Source: Pseudomonas sp. Marseille-Q3773 (lineage in GTDB: Bacteria; Pseudomonadota; Gammaproteobacteria; Pseudomonadales; Pseudomonadaceae). Taken from it: 64,000 bases of DNA. The DNA lies in contig NZ_OU745390.1 in the NCBI RefSeq assembly GCF_916618955.1, positions 2,294,001 to 2,358,000 of the forward strand, in the 5' to 3' direction. A program made the position numbers and the translations under genes. This document shows, piece after piece, positions 15,606 through 24,723 of the stretch. Each line of letters opens with the position of its first letter. Position 1 is the stretch's first letter. The notes under the pieces are model-generated. The model worked only from the letters and a program-made list of their open reading frames with translations, ran no database searches and was not told where the DNA came from.

Positions 15606-16373
15606 ATGTCCAAGACCCACCTGTTCGACCTCGACGGCAAGATCGCCTTCGTTTCCGGCGCCAGCCGTGGCATCGGCGAAGCGATTGCCCACCTGCTGGC
15701 GCAGCAGGGCGCCCATGTGATCGTGTCCAGCCGCAAGCTCGACGGCTGCCAGCAGGTCGCCGACGCCATCATCGCCGCCGGGGGCAAGGCCACGGCGGTG
15801 GCGTGCCACATTGGCGAACTGGAGCAGATCCAGCAGGTGTTCGCCGACATCCGCGAACAGTTCGGTCGGTTGGATATCCTGGTCAACAATGCGGCGACCA
15901 ACCCGCAGTTCTGCAACGTACTGGACACCGACCCGGGCGCCTTCCAGAAGACCGTGGACGTCAACATCCGTGGCTACTTCTTCATGTCGGTGGAGGCCGG
16001 CAAGCTGATGCGCGAGCAGGGCGGCGGCAGCATCATCAACGTCGCCTCGATCAACGGGGTTTCGCCGGGGCTGTTCCAGGGCATCTATTCCGTGACCAAG
16101 GCGGCGGTCATCAACATGACCAAGGTCTTCGCCAAGGAATGCGCGCCGTTCGGCATCCGCTGCAACGCCCTGTTGCCGGGCCTCACCGACACCAAATTCG
16201 CTTCGGCACTGGTGAAGAACGACGCCATCCGCAACGCCGCGTTGCAGCAGATCCCGCTCAAGCGCGTGGCCGACCCTAAAGAGATGGCCGGTGCCGTGTT
16301 GTACCTGGCCAGCGATGCATCCAGCTACACCACCGGCACGGCGCTCAATGTCGACGGCGGGTATCTGTCCTGA
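15606..16373 (+). CDS. Short-chain dehydrogenase/reductase
   Basis: A 255-residue classical SDR. The cofactor motif is SGASRGIGEA (about 18-27), with NNAA at about 96-99. The catalytic triad is visible as Ser in INVASINGVS, and YSVTK with Tyr and Lys. The C-terminus ALNVDGGYLS is typical of tetrameric SDRs. AAGGAAAAC precedes the ATG at 15606. Its place after the APH-like kinase suggests a second step in the same catabolic route (oxidation of a hydroxyacyl compound), but the substrate is not fixed by sequence. Confidence 0.93.
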   Translation: MSKTHLFDLDGKIAFVSGASRGIGEAIAHLLAQQGAHVIVSSRKLDGCQQVADAIIAAGGKATAVACHIGELEQIQQVFADIREQFGRLDILVNNAATNPQFCNVLDTDPGAFQKTVDVNIRGYFFMSVEAGKLMREQGGGSIINVASINGVSPGLFQGIYSVTKAAVINMTKVFAKECAPFGIRCNALLPGLTDTKFASALVKNDAIRNAALQQIPLKRVADPKEMAGAVLYLASDASSYTTGTALNVDGGYLS

Positions 16374-17195
16374 TCAGGCTTTGCTTGCCATCAGCGTATA
16401 ACTCAGCGGCAGGCGTGCAGGCTGGTCACGCAAGCGCCACTCGCCATCCTTACCCTTGACCATCTGCCCCGGCAATGCCTCCCATGGAATGCTCTGGTGC
16501 TCGACCAGGGCAGTCAATTGCAAGCCCTGGCCCAGCAAGGCGCTGATGACTTCGCCCAGGCCGTGGTTCCATTCGTGGGTTTCGCAGTGGGTGAGGCGCT
16601 GCTCGGTCTCGACGTAGGTCTGGTCGCTATGCCATACCGTCGGTGCTTGCTGCTCGAAGTAGGGGTATTCCAGCTGCAGGCAATCCTGACGGTCTTCATT
16701 GACTGCCATCAGCATCGGGTGGCCGTCACGCAGGAACAGGCGCCCGCCTGGTTTCAGCAATGCTGAGACGGTACGCGCCCACGGCTCGATACGCGGCAAC
16801 CAGCAGAGCGCACCAATGCCGGTGTAGACCAGATCGAAGGTGCCGGCCGGCAACACCTCGTCGGCGCTGTAGACGTCGGCCTCGACATACGCAATCGAGG
16901 CAGCACAGCGCTGGGCCAAAGCCCGCGCCTCGGCCAGCGATGCTGCGGAATAGTCCAGGCCACAGACCTTGGCGCCGAGGCGCGCCAGCGAGAGGGTGTC
17001 GGTGCCGATGTGACACTGCAGGTGGACGGTATTGAGCCCCTTGATGTTGCCGAGCAGTGGCAGATCAAAGCGTACGGTTTCGGACAAGTGCCCAGAATGC
17101 AGGACAAACCGCTCGATCTCGTAGTCCTTCGAGGCGGCGTGCAGCGGGGCGCGTTCGTCCCAGCTAGCGCGGTTAAGTAGCAGTGAGGGGTGCAT
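16374..17195 (-). CDS. SAM-dependent methyltransferase
   Basis: A 273-residue class I methyltransferase. The SAM-binding motif I is VHLQCHIGTDTLSLARLGAKVCGLDYS, where HIGTD stands in for the usual GxGxG. The acidic loop is EADVYSADE and motif IV is DLVYTGIGALCWL. The domain ends with LLKPGGRLFLRDGHP. The pattern is typical of the UbiE/Tam-like group of unknown substrate. AAGGA lies upstream of the ATG. Its stop abuts the stop of the convergent SDR gene. Confidence 0.85.
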   Translation of the reverse strand: MHPSLLLNRASWDERAPLHAASKDYEIERFVLHSGHLSETVRFDLPLLGNIKGLNTVHLQCHIGTDTLSLARLGAKVCGLDYSAASLAEARALAQRCAASIAYVEADVYSADEVLPAGTFDLVYTGIGALCWLPRIEPWARTVSALLKPGGRLFLRDGHPMLMAVNEDRQDCLQLEYPYFEQQAPTVWHSDQTYVETEQRLTHCETHEWNHGLGEVISALLGQGLQLTALVEHQSIPWEALPGQMVKGKDGEWRLRDQPARLPLSYTLMASKA

Positions 17196-17347
17196 GGTGT
17201 CTTCCTTGAGCCGTGTAGGCTCATGCTAGCTTCCACCAAGCCCGCTGCGACACAACTGCCTTGCGAAAAATTGTAAAGCTGACGCGGTCCCTGTCGGCAC
17301 GACCCGCACAGGGACTGGCGCTATCCGTTCGGTCTGCTATCGGCTCG

Positions 17348-17698
17348 TTACAGGCAGGTCGCCGCCGCCGCGCGGCGCTGCAGGGCCACGCCGTCGTTGT
17401 TCTGCGCGTAGAAATCCACCCGTGCCCCACCCGCTTGCGGGTACACATCCACGAACGCTTCGGCTTCACGGGTATAAACCGTGAACCCGCCCTGCTTGCG
17501 CGGTTCCAGGTAGCCGCTGGCGTCGTCGCCGAACACCTTCTCCTCCTGCCAGCTGAACTGGATGCACTGGGCCACCAGTTCCGGCGCCTTGTGCGAGTCG
17601 AGCTGCGCGGTCGGCTTGCCGCCGCGGGCCGTTTCCATGGTTGCAGAAGCACAACCCACCAGCATCAGCGCCGCGGCCATCGGCAGAATCGCACGCAT
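17348..17698 (-). CDS. Lipoprotein of unknown function
   Basis: A 116-residue protein with a lipoprotein signal peptide ending in the lipobox LVGC, so the mature protein starts at Cys16. The mature part ends with several Ala and one Cys. GAGGAAGG precedes the ATG. The mid-region EPRKQGGFTVYTREAEAFVDVYPQ looks like a small beta domain. It shares the interval with three other small envelope proteins on the opposite strand. No named family recognised. Confidence 0.75.
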   Translation of the reverse strand: MRAILPMAAALMLVGCASATMETARGGKPTAQLDSHKAPELVAQCIQFSWQEEKVFGDDASGYLEPRKQGGFTVYTREAEAFVDVYPQAGGARVDFYAQNNDGVALQRRAAAATCL

Positions 17699-17812
17699 GT
17701 TCCTTCCTCAGGGTTAAAAAAGAAGGCGACTCTAGCATTGGCAGGCATCGCGAGTGAATTGCCAGGCGCAAACCGCTGTCGCAGCTAAGACCTACCGTTA
17801 CGAGGAATCGTC

Positions 17813-18103
17813 ATGAAACTGCACTACCTGCTTCTTGCCGCCCTGCCTTGCCTGCCTTTGGCCGCTACCGCCGCCCCGTCCAGCGAAGAAAGCATCACCG
17901 CCCCGGAAACCCACAACCGCGAGCTCAAGGTCGGCGACAAGGCGCCTGACCAATACAAGCGCGACGACCAGGCGCTCAAGAACTGGAAAGCCAAAGGCCT
18001 GCCGGCACCGGAAAAGGAAAGCCACTGGGTACGCATGGGCGACCACTACGTGCTGGTGCAGATCACCAACGGTGTCGTGCTGGCGATCCAGCCAGCACGC
18101 TGA
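17813..18103 (+). CDS. RcnB-like periplasmic protein
   Basis: A 96-residue protein with a signal peptide (about residues 1-20, ending AATA-A). The mature part has the RcnB domain: NWKAKGLPAPEKESHWVRMGDHYVLVQITNGVVLAI. In E. coli RcnB helps maintain periplasmic Ni/Co levels with the RcnA exporter, but most RcnB-like proteins are uncharacterised. No rcnA is visible in this window. It is upstream of a His/Asp-rich lipoprotein and a glycine-zipper protein on the same strand. Confidence 0.85.
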   Translation: MKLHYLLLAALPCLPLAATAAPSSEESITAPETHNRELKVGDKAPDQYKRDDQALKNWKAKGLPAPEKESHWVRMGDHYVLVQITNGVVLAIQPAR

Positions 18104-18235
18104 ACCTACCCGTATCAGGCCAGGCAGCTCATCGCTGGCACGGCAATTATTTTTGCCTGCCAGCGAAACCAAATGGAGCGTTTCCAGTCTCAGGGGTGTG
18201 CCGCAAACCGTTGCGGATCAAGGACCTATATCGTG

Positions 18236-18427
18236 ATGCCACGTCTTGCAAGCCTTTCGCTGATCGCCGTTGTCCTGCTTACCGCAGGCTGCCATAGCCA
18301 TCGCTACCATGACGACGACGATGGCTGGCGGGACCGCGACCATGAGCACCGTCACCACCATCGGCATGATCGCCATGACGACGATGATGACGACCGTGAT
18401 TACCGCGGTGACCGCTACTACCGCTGA
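18236..18427 (+). CDS. His/Asp-rich small lipoprotein
   Basis: A 63-residue protein. MPRLASLSLIAVVLLTAGC is a lipoprotein signal with Cys19 as the attachment site. The mature 45 residues are almost entirely His, Asp, Arg and Tyr (HRHHHRHDRHDDDDDD in the centre). Such a tail could bind divalent metal in the periplasm, which would agree with the RcnB-like gene 132 bp upstream, but this is inference. AAGGA serves the ATG at 18236 or the GTG just before it. Confidence 0.7.
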   Translation: MPRLASLSLIAVVLLTAGCHSHRYHDDDDGWRDRDHEHRHHHRHDRHDDDDDDRDYRGDRYYR

Positions 18428-18499
18428 AGCGTCTTTTCCCCCTGACCCGCCGCCCATTACGCGGCACCTTTACCTGATGATTCCTTCGAGGTTCGTATC

Positions 18500-18883
18500 A
18501 TGCGTCTGACTCTGCCTTCCCTTGCCCTTGGCCTGCTGCTGTGCCAGGGCGCTTTCGCCGGTGACGGTACTGCCGCCATTGGCGGTGGCCTGGGTGGTGT
18601 CCTGGGTAACGTTGTCGGCCAGCAGATCGGCGGCCGCACCGGGGCGGCAATCGGCGCCGGTCTCGGCGGCGCAGCCGGCAGTGCGGTAGGCGCAAGCAAA
18701 GGCAACCGTACCGAAGCAGCCATCGGCGGTGGCCTGGGCTCGGCTGGCGGTTCGCTGCTGGGCGGCGCGGTGGGCGGCAAGACCGGCTCCACCGTGGGTG
18801 CCGGCCTGGGCGGCGCGGCCGGTGGTGCCATCGGCAACCACCTGGGCGACAATGGCGGCCGCCGTCACCGTCACCGTCACTGA
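18500..18883 (+). CDS. Glycine-zipper protein, exported
   Basis: A 127-residue protein with a signal peptide (cleavage after AFA, about residue 20). The mature part is nearly all Gly/Ala with repeated GxxxG units (GGGLGGVLGNVVGQQIGG, then GAAIGAGLGGAAGSAVG, then AAIGGGLGSAGGS), the glycine-zipper pattern that packs helices in membranes. It ends in a His/Arg tail (RRHRHRH). Related proteins are outer-membrane or envelope-stress factors. An intrinsic terminator follows directly. The shared His-rich ends of this and the preceding gene are notable. Confidence 0.8.
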   Translation: MRLTLPSLALGLLLCQGAFAGDGTAAIGGGLGGVLGNVVGQQIGGRTGAAIGAGLGGAAGSAVGASKGNRTEAAIGGGLGSAGGSLLGGAVGGKTGSTVGAGLGGAAGGAIGNHLGDNGGRRHRHRH

Positions 18884-18895
18884 TCGCAGTGACCA

Positions 18896-18923
18896 AGGGG
18901 CCGCAAAGCGGCCCCTTCTGTTT
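18896..18923 (+). terminator. Intrinsic terminator after the glycine-zipper gene
   Basis: AAGGGGCCGC / GCGGCCCCTT hairpin followed by CTGTTT. It has the same stem as the terminator at 11319, so this is a recurrent terminator type in this genome. Confidence 0.75.
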
Positions 18924-19021
18924 AGCCAACCCTGCAATACATCAATACCCCCTTCAGCACAATCCGGCACACTGCCTGCTACTGTCTAACGTGCCCCCGT
19001 GTGAAGGAACACCCCCTCCCC

Positions 19022-20851
19022 ATGAACCACGAGCTGCTCTGGGTCCTCGGCCTGCTGGCCATCGTCATCGTCCTGTTCGTCATCAACCGCCCGCGCATGG
19101 ACGTGGTCGCGCTACTGGTGATACTTGCCCTGCCACTGTCGGGGATCCTTACCGTGGAGCAGGCCCTGGCCGGTTTCAGTGACCCCAACGTCGTGCTGAT
19201 CGCCGCCCTGTTCGTCATCGGTGAAGGCCTGGTGCGTACCGGTATTGCCTACCGCATCGGCGAGTGGATGAGCGAGCGGGCCGGCAACAGCGAAGCCCGT
19301 TTGCTGGTGCTGCTGATGTTCGCCGTGGCGGGGCTGGGGTCGATAATGAGCTCCACCGGTGTGGTCGCCATCTTCATTCCGGTGGTGCTGAGCATCGCCG
19401 CGCGCCTGCAGCTTTCGCCCAGCCGGCTGATGATGCCACTGGCCTTCGCCGGCCTGATCAGCGGCATGCTCAGCCTGGTGGCCACGCCGCCCAACGTGGT
19501 GGTGCACAGCGAGCTGGTACGCCATGGCGAAGCGGGCTTCAGCTTCTTCAGCTTCACCCCGTTCGGCCTGGTGGTGCTGGTGCTGGGCATCGGCTACATG
19601 CTGCTGACCCGGCGCTGGCTGAATGGCGAGGTGCGCAAGGACGGCCGGGTGGAAAGCCGTCGCACCTTGCTCGACCTGGTGCTGGACTACAAGCTCAGCG
19701 GCCGTGAACGGCGCCTGCGCATCCGCCCGCACTCGCCATTGATCGGCCATACCCTGGGCGAGCTGGAACTGCGTACCCGGCATGGCGCCAACGTGATCGG
19801 TATCGAGCGCCAGCACAAGTTCACCACCCGGGTGATCGCCGCCGACTCCGGCACCGTGCTGCAACAGGGCGACGTGCTGCTACTTGACCTGTTTGCCAAC
19901 CAGGACGACCTGCGCAGCCTGTGTCAGGCCATGCAACTGGAGCCATTGCGCTTCAAGGCCGCCTACTTCATCGACCAGTCCCAGGAGCTGGGCATGGCCG
20001 AGGTTTCGCTACCGCCAGGCTCGCAACTGATCGGCAAGAGCATTCTCGAGCTGGCCTTCCGCACCCGCTTCGACCTCAACGTAGTCGGCCTGCGCCGCGA
20101 GCAGGCAGCGATCGAGGCGCAACTGGTGGAAGAAAAGCTGCGCCTGGGCGACACCCTGCTGGTGGTCGGCCCGTGGAAAGCGGTGCGCCAGCTGCAAAGC
20201 CGGCCAAAGGACTTCCTGGTCCTGAGCCTGCCTGCGGAAATCGACCTGGTCGCGCCCGCCCGCAGGCGCGCACCGCAGGCGCTGCTGAGCCTGGCAGTGA
20301 TGGTCGGTCTGATGGTCAGCGGCGCGGTACCCAACGTCATCGCCGCGCTGATTGGCTGCCTGCTGATGGGCGCAGGCCGCTGCATCGACATGAACAGCGC
20401 CTACCGGGCCATCCACTGGCAGAGCCTGGTACTGATTGTCGGCATGCTGCCCTTTGCCCAGGCGCTGCAGAAAACCGGCGGCATCGACCTGGCCGTCGGC
20501 GGCCTGGTCAGCGTACTCGGCGGTGCCGGCCCTGGCGCCATCCTGGCCTGCCTGTTTGCAGTCACTGCACTGATTGGCCTGTTCATCTCCAACACCGCCA
20601 CTGCGGTACTGATGGCCCCGGTAGCCGTCAGCACCGCCGCGCAATTGGGCATGTCACCCTACCCGTTCGCCATGACCGTGGCGCTGGCCGCCTCGGCCGC
20701 GTTCATGACGCCGGTGTCCTCGCCAGTCAACACGCTGGTGCTGGGCCCTGGGCAATACCGCTTTGCCGATTTCGTCAAGGTCGGTGTGCCGTTCACGCTG
20801 CTGGTGATGCTGGTGACGGTGTTGATGGTGCCATGGTTCTTCAAGCTGTGA
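19022..20851 (+). CDS. SLC13-type permease with two TrkA-C domains
   Basis: A 609-residue inner-membrane transporter of the divalent anion:Na symporter / SLC13 group. Five to six helices lie in the first 200 residues ([39 protein letters not shown]). Two cytoplasmic TrkA-C regulatory domains follow at about 225-310 and 320-400, then a second helix block to the end, including [15 protein letters not shown] and [15 protein letters not shown]. The TPPN and SPVN motifs are the paired substrate-loop signatures. Likely substrates are sulfate, dicarboxylates or similar anions. The ATG at 19022 gives the standard start; a GTG at 19001 adds seven residues. Confidence 0.88.
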   Translation: MNHELLWVLGLLAIVIVLFVINRPRMDVVALLVILALPLSGILTVEQALAGFSDPNVVLIAALFVIGEGLVRTGIAYRIGEWMSERAGNSEARLLVLLMFAVAGLGSIMSSTGVVAIFIPVVLSIAARLQLSPSRLMMPLAFAGLISGMLSLVATPPNVVVHSELVRHGEAGFSFFSFTPFGLVVLVLGIGYMLLTRRWLNGEVRKDGRVESRRTLLDLVLDYKLSGRERRLRIRPHSPLIGHTLGELELRTRHGANVIGIERQHKFTTRVIAADSGTVLQQGDVLLLDLFANQDDLRSLCQAMQLEPLRFKAAYFIDQSQELGMAEVSLPPGSQLIGKSILELAFRTRFDLNVVGLRREQAAIEAQLVEEKLRLGDTLLVVGPWKAVRQLQSRPKDFLVLSLPAEIDLVAPARRRAPQALLSLAVMVGLMVSGAVPNVIAALIGCLLMGAGRCIDMNSAYRAIHWQSLVLIVGMLPFAQALQKTGGIDLAVGGLVSVLGGAGPGAILACLFAVTALIGLFISNTATAVLMAPVAVSTAAQLGMSPYPFAMTVALAASAAFMTPVSSPVNTLVLGPGQYRFADFVKVGVPFTLLVMLVTVLMVPWFFKL

Positions 20852-21005
20852 GGCGTTTGGCAATCAATGGAGGCAATTTGGCATTATCCCGGCCGATCGC
20901 GGCAGATTGACATCAAGTCCCCTGACGAAACACACTGATGCGTCATTGCCCCAGGTGCTTCCAGCCGTTGTCCTGGATTTCGTTTCCGCTTTGCCGGCCG
21001 AGCCC

Positions 21006-22415
21006 ATGGTTTTTCCAACCCGATCGCGCTTGTTGCACCTCGTCATTCTGCTGGCCCTGACCTTCGTCCTGACGGTGGGCGGTATCCTGGCCCGGCCGAT
21101 CGAATCCCTGTCGCTGTTCTGGCCGGTCAATGCGGTGCTGGCCGGGGTACTGCTGCGTTTCCCCCGGCAGGCGACCCTGGCCGGCTTCGCCCTGGTCTGG
21201 CTGGCCATGGTGGGCGCCGACCTGCTGTGCGGCAGCGCCTGGGTACCGGCCCTGTGGTTCAACCTGTGCAACCTGGGCATGGTGGCCACGCTATGGCTAT
21301 TGCTCGCACGCCTACCGCGCCTGCACCGGCGCATGCGCACCCCGCACGGCGTCATCAGCGTGTTTGCCGCCAGCGCCACCGGCGCCGTGGTAGCGGCCAG
21401 CATGGCCACGCTGATGGCCGCCCCCTGGTTCGACCAATCCTTGCGCGCGACCTGGCTGGCCTGGTTCAGCGAACAATTCTCGACCAGCGTACTGGTGCTG
21501 CCCGTGCTGCTTACGGCACCCTCGGCGCGCGCCTTGCTTGGCGGTGGCGCCCAGGCCATCCGCGTGGCGCCGTTGCTGGTGCTGCTGGCCTCGCTGGCGT
21601 TCAGCATTGCCTTCGGCGGCCCCGGGGCCATTGCGTTCCCGATTGCCGCGTTGTTGTGGTGTGCCTGGACATACTCGCCCTTTCTGGTTGCGCTGTTGAC
21701 ATTGACTGCCGGCAGCACGCTGATCGTGGCCGTGGCGCAAAACCTCATGCATTTCATCGTGCCGCAGAGCGAGCCGGGCGTGACCACCCTGGTGTCGGCA
21801 CGCCTGGGCATCGCCATGCTGGTGCTCGGGCCGCTGGTGGTAGCCTGCGTCAGCCAGGCCAACCGCAGCCTCATGGCCCGCCTGGCGCACCAGGCCAGCA
21901 TCGACCCCCTGCCCGGCGTGCTCCCCCGCAGCGCCTTCCCCCGCCGCGCCAATGCCCTGCTGGACAGCCGCCAGCAACACGCCCAGGCGCTGCCGCTGAC
22001 CCTGATGATGCTGGACATCGACCATTTCAAGGCGATCAACGATGCCCACGGCCACGCCATAGGCGACCTGGTGCTGCGCCAGTTCGCCGGCACCCTGCAA
22101 GATCAGTTGCACGAAGGTGACTTGTTCGCCCGCCTGGGTGGCGAAGAGTTCGTCGTGATCCTGCCAGGGCTGGCGCCCGAGCGGGCCAAGTTCACCGCCG
22201 AACGCCTGCGCCGCGCCGTGCAGGAGCTGAAGGTGGCGCAAGCCGAGCAGCACCTGCAGATTACCGTGAGCATCGGCGTGGCCGGTTGCGCCGCCGACAC
22301 GCCAGCTCCCAGCCTGGACCAGCTGCTGGCGCACGCCGATCAGGCGCTGTACCGGGCCAAGGCGCATGGCCGCAACCGCGTGGAACAGGCCGAGGCACAG
22401 CGCCAGATGAGCTGA
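21006..22415 (+). CDS. MASE1-type membrane diguanylate cyclase
   Basis: A 469-residue protein with eight or so hydrophobic helices over residues 8-285 (MASE1-like sensor) and a C-terminal GGDEF domain. The active loop is GGEEF at 378-382 with LDIDHFKAIND upstream, so cyclic-di-GMP synthesis is expected. The product-inhibition RxxD site before the loop is missing (HEGD instead). The start of the GGDEF domain reads DPLPGVLPR where DPLTGLxNR is usual. I chose the ATG at 21006; a TTG at 20907 would add 33 residues that do not look like a membrane protein, and neither has a strong ribosome site. It is convergent with the TSUP gene. Confidence 0.88.
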   Translation: MVFPTRSRLLHLVILLALTFVLTVGGILARPIESLSLFWPVNAVLAGVLLRFPRQATLAGFALVWLAMVGADLLCGSAWVPALWFNLCNLGMVATLWLLLARLPRLHRRMRTPHGVISVFAASATGAVVAASMATLMAAPWFDQSLRATWLAWFSEQFSTSVLVLPVLLTAPSARALLGGGAQAIRVAPLLVLLASLAFSIAFGGPGAIAFPIAALLWCAWTYSPFLVALLTLTAGSTLIVAVAQNLMHFIVPQSEPGVTTLVSARLGIAMLVLGPLVVACVSQANRSLMARLAHQASIDPLPGVLPRSAFPRRANALLDSRQQHAQALPLTLMMLDIDHFKAINDAHGHAIGDLVLRQFAGTLQDQLHEGDLFARLGGEEFVVILPGLAPERAKFTAERLRRAVQELKVAQAEQHLQITVSIGVAGCAADTPAPSLDQLLAHADQALYRAKAHGRNRVEQAEAQRQMS

Positions 22416-22416
22416 A

Positions 22417-23178
22417 CTAGCCGGCCAGCAAGTCCCACGACAACTTGGCGATCAGCACGCACAGCAGCACTAGGAACAGCCCACGGACAAAACCTGCGCC
22501 CTTGCGCACCGCCAGCCAGGTCCCGGTAAGTGCGCCAAGGATGTTGCACGCCGCCATGGGCAAGGCAATGGCATACAGCACGTTCCCCGAGGGTACGAAA
22601 AACACCAGCGCCGCCAGGTTGGTCGCGATGTTCACAACCTTTGCCGACGCCGAGGCATGCAGGAAGTCCAAGGCGAAGAAGCGGATGAACAGGAAGATCA
22701 GGAAGCTGCCGGTTCCCGGCCCGAACAGGCCGTCGTAAAAGCCGATAGCACCGCCGATCAGCACTGCCAGGCACTGTTCCTTGCGGCCGATCTTCGCGGG
22801 TTTGTGCAAGGTGCCAAAGTCCTTCTTGCAGAAGGTATAGATGGCCATCAGCACGATCAGTACCAGTACCGCCGGACGCATCACGCTGGGCGGTACCAGC
22901 GACACCGTGGCAGCCCCGGCGAACGACATGACAAAGGCGCTGAGCGCAGCCGGCACGATCAGCCCCCAGTCCAGGGTCACCTTGCGGATGAACGAACGCG
23001 CCGCGAAGGCCGTGCCGCATACCGACGCCAGCTTGTTGCTGCCGAGCAGGGCCGCTGGTTGCGCCGTGGGCAACACGTTGAACAAGGCTGGAATCTGGAT
23101 CAGCCCGCCACCACCGACGGCGGCGTCGATCAGCCCGGCGGCGAAGGCGAACACGGAAAGCACAGCGATATCCATCAT
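22417..23178 (-). CDS. TSUP-family (TauE/SafE, YfcA-like) transporter
   Basis: A 253-residue membrane protein with about eight helices. The first half has GLIDAAVGGGGLIQIPAL and LLGSNKLASVCGT, and the second half the matching GFYDGLFGPGTGSFL and KVVNIATNLAALVFF; these repeated motifs define TSUP exporters of sulfite and organosulfonates. The substrate is unknown. Adjacent ATGs at 23178 and 23175 are both possible. It is divergent from a LysR regulator 99 bp away, which probably controls it. A second TSUP gene is at 60626. Confidence 0.9.
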   Translation of the reverse strand: MMDIAVLSVFAFAAGLIDAAVGGGGLIQIPALFNVLPTAQPAALLGSNKLASVCGTAFAARSFIRKVTLDWGLIVPAALSAFVMSFAGAATVSLVPPSVMRPAVLVLIVLMAIYTFCKKDFGTLHKPAKIGRKEQCLAVLIGGAIGFYDGLFGPGTGSFLIFLFIRFFALDFLHASASAKVVNIATNLAALVFFVPSGNVLYAIALPMAACNILGALTGTWLAVRKGAGFVRGLFLVLLCVLIAKLSWDLLAG

Positions 23179-23277
23179 GATGCGGTTCCAGGCAGTGAAG
23201 ACTGCCCGCAAGGCTAATCAAAGTGCTGCGCTTGTGGTGAAATGCCGTATTGCGAAAACAGCAACAAGGAAAAGCCA

Positions 23278-24183
23278 ATGGCACTGGACATGCTGCGGGA
23301 GATACAAGCGTTCGTCAGTGTGGCGCACAAGCGCAGCTTCGTCGCCGCCGCCCGCGCCCTGGGGCGCTCACCCAGCGCAGTAACCCGCGCGGTACAGGCC
23401 CTCGAAGACAACGCCGGCAGCAAGCTGCTCAACCGCAACGCCAGCGCCGTGACCCTGACCGAAGCCGGTGAGCGCCTGCTACCACACGCCGAGCGCTTGC
23501 TGGATGTGCAACGTGATGCCGCTGATGAACTGGCCGCGCTCAGCGGCAGTGCGCAAGGCTGGATTCGCTTCGCCGTACCGCAACTGCTGGGTGAACATAT
23601 GCTGCCCCAGGTGCTGGCCGAGTTTTCCCGCTGCCACCCGCAGGTCACCCTGGATGTGCAGTATAGCGACGGCGCCCTCGATCCATTGCAAGGCAAGTTC
23701 GACTTCGTGGTGCGCGGCGCCTTTCCGCAATCGAGCGAGTTGATTGGCTACCCGCTGTGGGATTACCAGCGCCACCTGTATGCAAGCCCGGCCTACCTGG
23801 CATTGGCTGGCACGCCACAGCACCCCGATGACCTTGAAAGGCACGCCTTGATCCTGCACACCGCGCCGCGCATCCTCAAAGCCTGGCACTTCTGTCGCGA
23901 CGGCCAGATCACCAGCTTGCGCCCCCGGCCGAGGCTGCGCCTGGACTCGGGCCACGCGGTGTACCACAGCACCCTGGCCGGTGCGGGCATCGCTCGCCTG
24001 GCTGCCTGGGTTGGCGAAGCACAGGTAAAGGCGGGCCGGCTGGTGCGGGTGTGCCCACATTATCGCCTGACCTCCAGCAGCGGCCAGGACCCGCAGATGC
24101 ATGCCGTTTACCCCGCCGGCGAGTTGCCGGCGCGGGTACGTGACTTGCTCGGCGCCCTGCGCCGCGCCGGCATGGCCTGCTGA
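23278..24183 (+). CDS. LysR-family transcriptional regulator
   Basis: A 301-residue regulator with an N-terminal winged helix (LREIQAFVSVAHKRSFVAAARALGRSPSAVTRAVQALE, about 5-40) and a C-terminal periplasmic-binding-protein-like co-inducer domain. AAGGA lies before the ATG at 23278. It is divergent from the TSUP transporter. LysR proteins usually regulate their divergent neighbour and themselves from the shared 99-bp gap, so a role in controlling export of a sulfur compound is the simplest inference; the ligand is unknown. Confidence 0.92.
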   Translation: MALDMLREIQAFVSVAHKRSFVAAARALGRSPSAVTRAVQALEDNAGSKLLNRNASAVTLTEAGERLLPHAERLLDVQRDAADELAALSGSAQGWIRFAVPQLLGEHMLPQVLAEFSRCHPQVTLDVQYSDGALDPLQGKFDFVVRGAFPQSSELIGYPLWDYQRHLYASPAYLALAGTPQHPDDLERHALILHTAPRILKAWHFCRDGQITSLRPRPRLRLDSGHAVYHSTLAGAGIARLAAWVGEAQVKAGRLVRVCPHYRLTSSSGQDPQMHAVYPAGELPARVRDLLGALRRAGMAC

Positions 24184-24414
24184 AACCGTCCCCGGACGGC
24201 TGTTCAAATTCTGCTCAATTTAACAGAGCCCGCCACAGGCTTGGCTTGCAGCACTTTATCCACAGACCTACCCACGTTTTTTGTGGACAGATTTCTCAAC
24301 GTAAAGAACGACTTATCATACAAATCGACAGGGTGAATCGGCCAAAAGGAACGGCAGCCGGCCCGCCGGGAAACCGGGCAGGCCGCGCAGAGGTGGGATG
24401 TGCAGTAATCGAGT
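24184..24414. other. AT-richer intergenic stretch with a perfect DnaA box
   Basis: No gene is seen. TTATCCACA at 24256-24264 is an exact DnaA-box consensus. Twenty-odd bases on, TTGTGGACA (24281-24289) is a weaker inverted version. There is no cluster of boxes or origin-associated gene (dnaA, dnaN, rpmH) here, so this is not oriC. Confidence 0.5.
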
Positions 24415-24498
24415 TCAGCTTGGCGGGATGGTGCCAAGAATACCTATCAGCAGGGTTAACAGCAGGAAACCACCCAGGAACAGCGCGAGCTTGCCCAT
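24415..24498 (-). CDS. 27-residue hydrophobic membrane peptide
   Basis: A short frame encoding MGKLALFLGGFLLLTLLIGI plus seven residues ending PPS. It is one transmembrane helix with a positive N-terminus and a polar end. TGAGGT sits about eight bases before the ATG. The composition and ribosome site make it look like a real small membrane protein gene, though no family is recognised. It faces away from the isochorismatase-fold gene 225 bp to the right, so the two share an upstream region. Confidence 0.55.
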   Translation of the reverse strand: MGKLALFLGGFLLLTLLIGILGTIPPS

Positions 24499-24723
24499 CG
24501 GAACCTCAACAGTGTGGATGCGGGAATGGGCTTATTGTCCAACCTCGACTGATACGGTTACAGATTCAGGTTTACGGAAAAAAAGCGGATCAGATGACAA
24601 ACCCAGCGGGCCTCGCTGGGCTGCGCAACGGCCTGCAGGGCACTGAAGTTCACGCAGGCTGCCCAGTCATCGACGCTGTGCTAGGGTCAACCGCTCGAAC
24701 CTGCCAAGGAGTGCCACCCTGCC

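Noticed and set aside
24256..24289. Possible replication origin at the DnaA box
   Set aside because: Only one perfect box, no AT-rich unwinding region and none of dnaA, dnaN, recF, rpmH or parAB nearby.
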